Below are positions 6,286 through 12,092 of a DNA stretch of 15,065 bases, piece by piece; the first letter of the stretch is position 1, and each line of letters begins with the position of its first letter. The notes under the pieces were generated by a model that saw only the letters and a list, made by a program, of their open reading frames with translations, was not told the DNA's origin and searched no databases. Position numbers and translations under genes: made by a program. Source of the DNA: Clostridiales bacterium. GTDB lineage: Bacteria > Bacillota > Clostridia > Oscillospirales > Oscillospiraceae. The stretch covers positions 1-15,065 of the forward strand of contig PITX01000009.1 of the NCBI GenBank assembly GCA_017577345.1, in the 5' to 3' direction.

Positions 6286-7214
6286 GAATGCTCCTTTTCG
6301 GAAAGACGGTTCAGCAGGGGGAATACCGTGGGCCATACGGCGGCGGCAAAGAAGACCACTGCGCCGTAGCGAATGGCGTTTGTGCCGAGCCAGGTAAAGC
6401 CGACGGCGTTAAAGACAAGCTTTAAGCCCTCTTTGATCGCCAGTACGCCTGCAAGACCGAGCACGGTTTTGAGGATCTGTACCCACCAGACCGCCTTTTC
6501 ATCAAAATGAATATACCGCTGTTCGATCGGGTAGGCTATCAGATAGCCGAGCAGTGCGCCGAAGAGAGAATAACTGTTCTTTCTGCCCTCATAGGCATTG
6601 ACTGCCGCTTCTTCTCCGAACGCGGAGAAATCCGACAGATTGGCATAGAGAACGAATGCCAGAGCGATCATCAGCAGAACGCCGAGCAGCAGATACATGA
6701 GCTTTGGCTTTTCTTCTGTTTTGCGGACGATCGGGTAGAGCACGAGAATCAAAACAGCCGCCACTGCCAGAGAAACACCCACATCAAACGGGGTATGTAC
6801 GCCGAGATACATTCTGGAAAATGCGGTCAGAAGCAGCGCAGCGACGCAGACGATCCGCAGCCCCTTTTGCTTGTTCCAGCGCGCGATACCGCCGAGGGTG
6901 CCGGCGACATTCTGCGCGTGACCGGAGGGGAAAGAGTAGCCCGTGGCGTCAGCCCTTGCACTTTCCACGATGGTGAAATTCGGGTCCTTGACCCACGGAC
7001 GCGGAATACGGCAGATCAGCTTCAAAAACTGACTGCATACCGTGCCGATAAAGCCGACAAAGAGCAGATAAATTCCTTCACGCTTGTCCACACACCAGAA
7101 AAGCGTCAGCGCGATGACGAGAAACAGAATCTCGCTGCCGAGGTAGGTAAAAATCTGCATGATGGCATCCAAAACCGGATTGCGGATGGATTCCAGCCAA
7201 TAGAGTACTGCCAT
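6282..7214 (-). CDS. PAP2-superfamily membrane phosphatase
   Basis: A 310-residue polytopic membrane protein, first gene of a four-gene minus-strand operon, with AAAGGAG (7230-7224) before the ATG at 7214. All three PAP2 signature motifs are intact: K65-x6-R72-P73; P96-S97-G98-H99; and S133-R134-x5-H140-x3-D144. In this superfamily the two histidines and the arginines form the active site for removing phosphate from lipid phosphates such as phosphatidic acid or undecaprenyl pyrophosphate. About 160 further residues follow the third motif and look like four or so more hydrophobic helices, longer than the minimal PAP2 core. The lipid substrate cannot be decided from sequence. Its TGA overlaps the ATG of the alpha/beta hydrolase gene. 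Confidence 0.9.
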   Translation of the reverse strand: MAVLYWLESIRNPVLDAIMQIFTYLGSEILFLVIALTLFWCVDKREGIYLLFVGFIGTVCSQFLKLICRIPRPWVKDPNFTIVESARADATGYSFPSGHAQNVAGTLGGIARWNKQKGLRIVCVAALLLTAFSRMYLGVHTPFDVGVSLAVAAVLILVLYPIVRKTEEKPKLMYLLLGVLLMIALAFVLYANLSDFSAFGEEAAVNAYEGRKNSYSLFGALLGYLIAYPIEQRYIHFDEKAVWWVQILKTVLGLAGVLAIKEGLKLVFNAVGFTWLGTNAIRYGAVVFFAAAVWPTVFPLLNRLSEKEHS

Positions 7215-7245
7215 GACAAGATACTCCTTTCCAATGATTATACCC

Positions 7246-7273
7246 AGTATAACATAAGCAAAACGGTTTGCAA
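7246..7273 (-). promoter_or_regulatory. Promoter of the PAP2-hydrolase-dut-ygiQ operon
   Basis: On the minus strand, TTGCAA (7273-7268) and TATACT (7251-7246) are 16 bases apart. A perfect TATAAT (7242-7237) lies a few bases further down but has no good -35 at the right distance. The start codon is at 7214. This is the only plausible promoter for all four genes, which overlap one another. Confidence 0.5.
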
Positions 7274-7303
7274 AGGGGAGATGTAACGGTTTTGTGAATT
7301 CCC

Positions 7304-7333
7304 TTGCAAATCCGCAGGCGGCTGTGATATAAT
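7304..7333 (+). promoter_or_regulatory. Promoter of the TIGR04255 gene
   Basis: TTGCAA (7304-7309) and a perfect TATAAT (7328-7333) are 18 bases apart, with TGA immediately before the -10 giving a TGn-extended element. The AAAGGAG ribosome binding site at 7350-7356 and the ATG at 7364 follow. Confidence 0.68.
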
Positions 7334-7363
7334 CACTGCGAAAGAAACGAAAGGAGAATCGTC

Positions 7364-8149
7364 ATGTTCTACGAAACCGACCGCGTTGTCTATGCCAAGC
7401 CGCAGCTGCTGGAGGTCATCTGCCAGCTGCGTTTTCCGACGATTTTATCCATCAGTGCCAAAGAGCCTGCGGAATTTCAGGAGCTGATCCGCAATGATTT
7501 CCCGCGCTATTCCAGAAATATCGAGAAGGTACCTCCGAAGGTGATCGGACAGCCCGGGAATATGCGATTTGAGGAGCAGCCGGATGTCATCAACTATCAG
7601 TTTCTCTCCGGTGACGGCAAATGGAAGGTCAACCTGACCAATTCTTTTATTGCCCTTGCTACGCCTGCTTATACCAAGTGGGAGGATTTTGCCGCAAAGC
7701 TGGACGAGGTGCTGGCGCAGTTTATCAGCGTTTATCATCCCGCATTCTTTGAGCGCATCGGTCTGCGCTATATCAACGCGTTCTCCCGCAGCGCGCTCGG
7801 TCTGGAGGGAACCCCGTTTGCCGACCTCATTGAGCCGGGCTATCTGGGTCTGATGGGCGAGGAGGACGTGCAGGAGCAGTCCTTTGTCCGCATCCAGCAG
7901 GAGGGTGAGATGAATTTGTCTGGCGGATGCAGATTGAAGCTGCATTGCGGTCCCGGTGTCGTCAAGCGCAACAATGTTGAGGACAAGGAGATCAAATTCA
8001 TTCTCGATCAGGATATTTTCATGATGAGCAAGGTGGAGATGAAATATACCACCGCCGCACTCAATACCATCCATACCCACGCAGACCGCATCTTCCGTGG
8101 TGCGATCACGCGGGAGCTGCATGATGCCATGGAGCCGCGGCTTCTGTAA
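7364..8149 (+). CDS. TIGR04255-family protein of unknown function
   Basis: 261 residues, soluble, with no signal peptide or membrane segment. Seen: an N-terminal LEVICQLRFP strand (about 16-25), and the motif FFERIGLRYINAF at about 128-140, which is the most recognisable part of the sporadically distributed TIGR04255 family. No catalytic residues can be assigned. Members are scattered across bacteria and archaea, often present in one strain and absent in the next; I know of no established biochemical function. It has its own strong promoter and ribosome binding site, and the YugP-like peptidase gene follows 17 bases after its stop, so the two are probably co-transcribed. No terminator is seen between them. 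Confidence 0.78.
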   Translation: MFYETDRVVYAKPQLLEVICQLRFPTILSISAKEPAEFQELIRNDFPRYSRNIEKVPPKVIGQPGNMRFEEQPDVINYQFLSGDGKWKVNLTNSFIALATPAYTKWEDFAAKLDEVLAQFISVYHPAFFERIGLRYINAFSRSALGLEGTPFADLIEPGYLGLMGEEDVQEQSFVRIQQEGEMNLSGGCRLKLHCGPGVVKRNNVEDKEIKFILDQDIFMMSKVEMKYTTAALNTIHTHADRIFRGAITRELHDAMEPRLL

Positions 8150-8166
8150 CATTCGGAGGGATTATT

Positions 8167-8898
8167 ATGCTTTTTTACGGCATTGACTGGACATATATCG
8201 TTCTGGTACTGCCGACGATCGTGTTCGCACTTTGGGCTAGTGCCCATGTGAACAGCACTTTCAAAAAATACGGAAAGATCCGCAATATGCGCGGCATGAC
8301 GGGAGCGCAGGCGGCACAGGCGGTGTTGTCAGCCAACGGTGTCAGCGGTGTGCGCATCGAGCGCATTTCCGGCAGTCTGACGGATCACTATGATCCGAAA
8401 ACCAATGTGATCCGTCTGTCGGAGGATGTTTACGATGCGCCGACCCCCGCTGCGGTGGGAGTCGCGGCGCATGAAGCGGGACATGCCGTGCAGTATGCGG
8501 AAAACTACGCGCCGATCAAGCTCCGCAGCGCGATCGTCAATGTGACGAATATCGGCTCTAAGCTGTCCATGCCGCTCATCCTTATCGGCATTCTGATGAT
8601 GTCAATCAGCTCTCTTGCAAAAGTCAGCCGTTTCTTCTACTATGTTGCGCTGGCAGGCGTGCTTTGCTACGGTCTGTGCGTGATCTTCCAGCTTGTAACG
8701 CTGCCGACGGAATTCAATGCGAGCCGCCGCGCAGTCAAGGCGATCGAAGGAAGCAGTCTTCTGACCGCCGAGGAGCAGAAGGGAGCGCGAAAGGTGCTTT
8801 CCGCTGCCGCGCTGACCTATGTCGCCGCGCTTGCGACCTCACTGGCACAGTTCGTGCGTTTGCTGCTTTTAGTCAGCGGCAATCGCCGCAGAAATTGA
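8167..8898 (+). CDS. YugP-like membrane zinc metallopeptidase (Zn_peptidase_2)
   Basis: 243 residues with a GGAGGG site before the ATG. Seen: an N-terminal transmembrane helix (about 9-27), a soluble segment with LTDHYDPKTNVIRLS (about 73-87), the zinc motif H102-E103-A-G-H106, two further hydrophobic stretches (about 130-150 and 155-180), then LPTEFNASRRA whose Glu182 fits the third zinc ligand of this family, and a final hydrophobic segment near the C-terminus. This order is that of B. subtilis YugP and its many Firmicutes relatives. The family is predicted to be a membrane-bound zinc peptidase, but its physiological substrate is not known. It follows the TIGR04255 gene directly and is closed by a strong terminator. 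Confidence 0.88.
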   Translation: MLFYGIDWTYIVLVLPTIVFALWASAHVNSTFKKYGKIRNMRGMTGAQAAQAVLSANGVSGVRIERISGSLTDHYDPKTNVIRLSEDVYDAPTPAAVGVAAHEAGHAVQYAENYAPIKLRSAIVNVTNIGSKLSMPLILIGILMMSISSLAKVSRFFYYVALAGVLCYGLCVIFQLVTLPTEFNASRRAVKAIEGSSLLTAEEQKGARKVLSAAALTYVAALATSLAQFVRLLLLVSGNRRRN

Positions 8899-8937
8899 AA
8901 AAATAGACGGGGCGAATCGTCCCGTCTAATTTTTTTG
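8898..8937 (+). terminator. Bidirectional intrinsic terminator between the YugP-like and MocA-like genes
   Basis: TAGACGGG (8904-8911) pairs with CCCGTCTA (8921-8928), and inner bases extend the stem over a short AAT loop. A seven-T run follows from 8930 and an A run precedes it, so it can stop transcription from both sides. The TAG stop codon of the minus-strand gene (8926-8928) is part of the right arm. Confidence 0.88.
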
Positions 8938-9513
8938 TTTTTTCAGGTCGTCCAATGCCTGCGGCGTGTCCACATCGGTCAGCTCCGTCTGCCCGACCTC
9001 AACGGTCATGAGCCGTTCGGGATGGGCGCGGATGACGGTGTTCCCGCCATGATCCTCCCGCAGGGCGAACAGCTCACCGAAAAATTCCTGCGGGAAAATG
9101 CAGGGATTGCCGCGCTTGCCGTTATGTGCCGCGCCGACAATATGCTCCGGATGCTCCTTCCAGCAGGAGACGACCCGCTCCACGGAGCCTTTTTCCAGCA
9201 GCGGCTGATCGGAGACCATGTATAAGATCGCGTCGCAGTGGCGCATCGCATGGGTGCCGAGCTCAATCGTGTGACTGATGCCGTACTCCGGGTGTTCATT
9301 ATAAATAGATGAAAAATCAAATTCCTCCGCAAGCTCCATGACCTGCGGATACTGCGTGACGACTACAACATCGGAGAACATCTGCTTCGGAACGGCCTCC
9401 AATGCGCGGCGGATCAGCGATTTTCCCTCAAATTCAGCGGCGAGCTTGTTTTCGCGGAAGCGGGAAGCGTTGCCTGCCGCCATCACCAGACAGCCGATAT
9501 GCGGTGACTTCAT
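8926..9513 (-). CDS. MocA-like nucleotidyltransferase
   Basis: 195 residues from the ATG at 9513. An ATG 9 bases further upstream (9522) is rejected because it directly abuts the AAAGGA ribosome binding site, whereas 9513 has an 8-base spacing. Seen: the nucleotide-binding MAAGNASRFRENKL (11-24; signature G-x-S-x-R-x-x-x-K), GIS at 78-80, SDQP with Asp102 (a metal-binding position in the family), GNP at 135-137, and a C-terminal DVDTP at 180-184. This is the pattern of MobA-like NTP transferases, closest to MocA, which adds CMP to molybdopterin. Relatives act in other pathways, and no molybdenum enzyme or cofactor gene is in the window, so molybdenum cofactor specificity is only a possibility. 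Confidence 0.78.
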   Translation of the reverse strand: MKSPHIGCLVMAAGNASRFRENKLAAEFEGKSLIRRALEAVPKQMFSDVVVVTQYPQVMELAEEFDFSSIYNEHPEYGISHTIELGTHAMRHCDAILYMVSDQPLLEKGSVERVVSCWKEHPEHIVGAAHNGKRGNPCIFPQEFFGELFALREDHGGNTVIRAHPERLMTVEVGQTELTDVDTPQALDDLKKQKN

Positions 9514-9542
9514 TTTGATCATCCTTTCAAGCTGATACCATC

Positions 9543-9571
9543 AGTATACCCGCTTTTCGCATGATTTTCCA
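9543..9571 (-). promoter_or_regulatory. Possible promoter of the MocA-like gene
   Basis: TATACT on the minus strand (9548-9543) has only a poor -35, TGGAAA (9571-9566), at 17 bases. A small inverted repeat CTGAT/ATCAG (9532-9536, 9540-9544) overlaps the expected transcription start. Confidence 0.33.
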
Positions 9572-9598
9572 TATTTTTTTCATTTTCTACGGGATCGG

Positions 9599-9627
9599 TT
9601 GACTATATTTCCCGAATGTGCTACAGT
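9599..9627 (+). promoter_or_regulatory. Promoter of the methionine gamma-lyase-like gene
   Basis: TTGACT (9599-9604) and TACAGT (9622-9627) are exactly 17 bases apart, with TGC directly before the -10 (TGn-extended). Transcription would begin near 9634, giving a leader of about 36 bases with the GGGAGG ribosome binding site. Confidence 0.6.
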
Positions 9628-9669
9628 TTGTCTCATACAAATATGAAAAATGTGATTTCGGGAGGCAAA

Positions 9670-10953
9670 ATGAAGGATATGTATGCCCGACTGGGCGTAT
9701 CCGCTGAGGTGTATGCCTGCGGCGAGCGCGTTTTGGAGGGCTTGAAGGAACGCTTTGCGGCAGTGGATCAGGTCGCGGAATATAATCAGGCGAAGGTGGT
9801 CGCCGCCATGCAGAAAAACCGGGTCGGCTCGGCGTGCTTTGCCGCGACAACGGGCTACGGCTATGACGATATGGGACGCGATACGCTGGAGCGCGTCTAT
9901 GCGGACACATTCCATACCGAGGCGGCATTGGTACGCCCGCAGATCACCTGCGGTACGCATGCGCTGACGGTCGCACTGTCGGCAAATCTTCTGCCCGGCG
10001 ATGAGCTGATCTCTCCGGTCGGCAGACCCTATGACACGCTGGAGGAGGTCATCGGCATCCGTGAATCGACCTGCTCCCTGAAGGAATACGGCGTCAGCTA
10101 TGCGCAGGCGGATCTGAAAGAGGACGGCTCGTTCGATTATGACGCGATCCGTGCGGCGGTGAATGAAAAGACGAAGTTGGCAACGATCCAGCGCAGCAAG
10201 GGCTATGCAACAAGACCGACCTTCTCCGTTTCACAGATCGGGGAGCTGATCTCGTTCCTGAAATCCGTCAAGCCGGATATCATCTGCATGGTGGACAACT
10301 GCTACGGCGAATTTGTCGAGACGGTCGAGCCGAGTGATGTGGGGGCTGACCTTGTGGTCGGCAGTCTGATCAAAAATCCGGGCGGCGGTCTGGCACCGAT
10401 CGGCGGCTATATCTGCGGCAGAAAGGACTTGGTCGAGCGTTGTGCCTACCGCCTCTCCGCACCGGGTCTGGGACAGGAGGTCGGCGCGAACTTAGGGCAG
10501 ATGCCGGCGTTTTATCAGGGATTTTTCCTTGCGCCCACGGTTGTTGCGGGTGCGTTAAAGGGCGCGATCTTTGCTGCAAATCTCTATGAACGCATGGGCT
10601 TCCGCGTCATTCCGGACAGCACGCAGCCGCGCCATGACATCATTCAGGCGGTGGAGCTGGGCAGCAGGGAAGCAATGGTCGCCTTCTGCAAGGGTATCCA
10701 GTCCGCCGCTCCGGTGGAGAGCTATGTTGATCCGACCCCGTGGGCGATGCCCGGCTATGAGGACGAGGTCATCATGGCGGCAGGCACCTTCGTGCAGGGC
10801 TCCTCCATCGAACTGTCTGCCGACGGTCCCATCCGTCCTCCCTATGCGGTCTATTTTCAGGGCGGTCTGACCTGGTACCATGCAAAGCTCGGCATTCTGC
10901 TTTCCGTGCAAAAGCTGGTCGAGGCAGGACTTGCCAAGCTGCCGGAGGAATAA
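9670..10953 (+). CDS. Methionine gamma-lyase family PLP protein ('aluminium resistance' type)
   Basis: 427 residues. The ATG at 9670 is chosen for the GGGAGG (9660-9665) just before it, though the spacing is short (4 bases); ATGs at 9643 and 9679 are in frame. Seen: a PLP-enzyme fold with TTGYGYDDMGRD (60-71), P-Q-I-T-C-G-T-H (90-97), D209-N-C-Y in the strand expected to hold the cofactor pyridine nitrogen, and SLIKNPGGG with Lys235 as the likely Schiff-base lysine. All are characteristic of the Met_gamma_lyase domain (PF06838). Family knowledge: these proteins belong to the cystathionine/methionine-lyase superfamily and are often labelled aluminium resistance proteins; few have been assayed, so the substrate (a sulfur amino acid or another amino acid) is unproven. 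The transporter gene starts 3 bases after its stop. Confidence 0.88.
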   Translation: MKDMYARLGVSAEVYACGERVLEGLKERFAAVDQVAEYNQAKVVAAMQKNRVGSACFAATTGYGYDDMGRDTLERVYADTFHTEAALVRPQITCGTHALTVALSANLLPGDELISPVGRPYDTLEEVIGIRESTCSLKEYGVSYAQADLKEDGSFDYDAIRAAVNEKTKLATIQRSKGYATRPTFSVSQIGELISFLKSVKPDIICMVDNCYGEFVETVEPSDVGADLVVGSLIKNPGGGLAPIGGYICGRKDLVERCAYRLSAPGLGQEVGANLGQMPAFYQGFFLAPTVVAGALKGAIFAANLYERMGFRVIPDSTQPRHDIIQAVELGSREAMVAFCKGIQSAAPVESYVDPTPWAMPGYEDEVIMAAGTFVQGSSIELSADGPIRPPYAVYFQGGLTWYHAKLGILLSVQKLVEAGLAKLPEE

Positions 10954-10956
10954 CAT

Positions 10957-11877
10957 ATGAGCTGGTTTTGGTTTTCCGTTCTTGCCCTGCTGTGCTGGAG
11001 CGGCTCCGACCTGTTTTCCAAGCTTGGCTGCTGCGGGGAGAAGGATCGGACGGCGCATTTGAAAATGGTGACGGCGGTCGGCATCGTCATGGGAGCGCAT
11101 GCACTGTTCATGGTGCTGTTCCGGGATGTTGCGATCTCGTGGGAGGTCATCTGGACATATCTCCCCGTGTCGCTGCTGTATATCCTGTCCATGGCACTGG
11201 GCTATATAGGACTGCGCTATATCGAGCTTTCGGTGTCGTCCCCCATCTGCAATTCCTCCGGCGCACTGGTCGCGGCGGTATGTCTGCTGACCGGTGCACT
11301 GTCGGAGCTGGAACGGATGCAGCGTCTTTTGGTGATCGGCGCGATCGCGCTTGTCTGTGTCGGCGTCATCGGGCTGGGCATTGTAGAGGCACGGGAGGAT
11401 GAGACCCTGCGTCTTCGCAGACAGGAGCACGCGAACAGAAGGTATGCCAAAAGCCGGCTGGCACTCTGCCTGCCCATTGCCTACTGCCTGCTGGATGCTG
11501 CAGGCACCTACGCAGACGCTCTTGTTTTGCAGACGCTGGACGAAAATTCCGCGAATGTCGCCTATGAGCTGACCTTTTTTGCCGCCGGCATGGGATGCCT
11601 GCTCTACCTGCTGATCCGGCGTGAAAAATTCACTGTCCGGCAGGAGGCACCGAAATACCTTGCCGCCTGCTTTGAGACGGTCGGGCAGCTGTTTTACATC
11701 TATGCGCTTTCCGATGAGGCACATGTGGCGGTCTCCGCGCCGATCATCTCCGCCTACTGTGCGCTTTCCGTGCTGTGGAGCAGAATTTTTTTGCGGGAAA
11801 AGCTTTCATGGAGGCATTATGCGATGCTCCTGCTGATCGTCGCCGGCATCGTTATTCTCGGTATGTTTGATATTTGA
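10957..11877 (+). CDS. EamA/DMT-superfamily transporter
   Basis: A 306-residue inner-membrane protein with about ten hydrophobic helices in two halves (roughly residues 2-20, 36-55, 66-85, 97-114, 122-143 and 168-190, 203-220, 234-251, 256-277, 284-303). The halves are separated by a charged cytoplasmic-looking loop rich in Arg/Glu (about 144-167). The second half ends like other EamA repeats: APIISAYCALSVLWSRIFLREKLSW then a final helix. The ribosome binding site GGAGGA overlaps the end of the lyase gene, so the two are co-transcribed and probably coupled. DMT transporters move small metabolites; the partner suggests an amino acid or a product of the lyase, but this is inference. The unit ends at the terminator starting at 11882. 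Confidence 0.87.
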   Translation: MSWFWFSVLALLCWSGSDLFSKLGCCGEKDRTAHLKMVTAVGIVMGAHALFMVLFRDVAISWEVIWTYLPVSLLYILSMALGYIGLRYIELSVSSPICNSSGALVAAVCLLTGALSELERMQRLLVIGAIALVCVGVIGLGIVEAREDETLRLRRQEHANRRYAKSRLALCLPIAYCLLDAAGTYADALVLQTLDENSANVAYELTFFAAGMGCLLYLLIRREKFTVRQEAPKYLAACFETVGQLFYIYALSDEAHVAVSAPIISAYCALSVLWSRIFLREKLSWRHYAMLLLIVAGIVILGMFDI

Positions 11878-11881
11878 ATTT

Positions 11882-11920
11882 GCAGGGGTTGTAACGGAAC
11901 GGCCCCTGCTTTTGTTTTCT
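11882..11920 (+). terminator. Intrinsic terminator after the lyase-transporter operon
   Basis: GCAGGGG (11882-11888) pairs with CCCCTGC (11903-11909), with two wobble and two further pairs extending inward, followed by TTTTGTTTT. It begins 5 bases after the transporter stop codon and acts on the plus strand only, since no A run precedes it. Confidence 0.85.
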
Positions 11921-11978
11921 TTGCCGAAATCAACGCATTAAATCGGTAAATTTTCAGCAGAATTACAGGAAAAAATTG

Positions 11979-12007
11979 TGGACTTTTCCGAAATGATTTG
12001 TTAATAT
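11979..12007 (+). promoter_or_regulatory. Likely promoter of the subtilase gene
   Basis: TGGACT (11979-11984) and TAATAT (12002-12007) are 17 bases apart, and TGT directly before the -10 gives a TGn-extended element. Each hexamer matches consensus at four of six positions. A start near 12014 would leave a leader of about 79 bases that opens with the hairpin at 12023-12060. TATAAC at 12018-12023 is a second -10-like site but lacks a -35. Confidence 0.42.
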
Positions 12008-12022
12008 GTGTATTAGGTATAA

Positions 12023-12060
12023 CTGTATGCTGGTGTAGAGTAATCTGCACAGCCATGCAG
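12023..12060 (+). promoter_or_regulatory. Stem-loop in the 5' leader of the subtilase gene
   Basis: Two 17-base arms (12023-12039 and 12044-12060) pair at 15 of 17 positions, three of them G-U, around a GTAA loop, which as RNA is a GNRA tetraloop. No T run follows, so it is not a terminator. It would lie about 10 bases from the 5' end if the promoter at 11979-12007 is right, a position where stem-loops protect some Gram-positive mRNAs from decay. Confidence 0.5.
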
Positions 12061-12092
12061 TCCGTAATATTATTGAAAAGGGGAACGAACAA

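Noticed and set aside
6286..6336. Upstream in-frame start of the alpha/beta hydrolase at 6336.
   Set aside because: It lacks a ribosome binding site and would put polar residues before the membrane helix, while 6285 has AAGGAG and an ATGA overlap with the previous gene.
6507..7286. A 259-codon plus-strand open frame opposite the PAP2 gene.
   Set aside because: The minus strand has all three PAP2 motifs and hydrophobic helices; the plus frame is their polar reverse reading and runs on across the operon promoter.
9605..9669. A riboswitch or T-box leader before the methionine gamma-lyase-like gene.
   Set aside because: The spacer is too short and has no SAM-box or T-box consensus; the predicted transcript leader is only about 36 bases.
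10555..11724. A 389-codon minus-strand open frame across the lyase and transporter genes.
   Set aside because: It spans two real plus-strand genes and their junction, has no recognisable domain, and is a compositional shadow.
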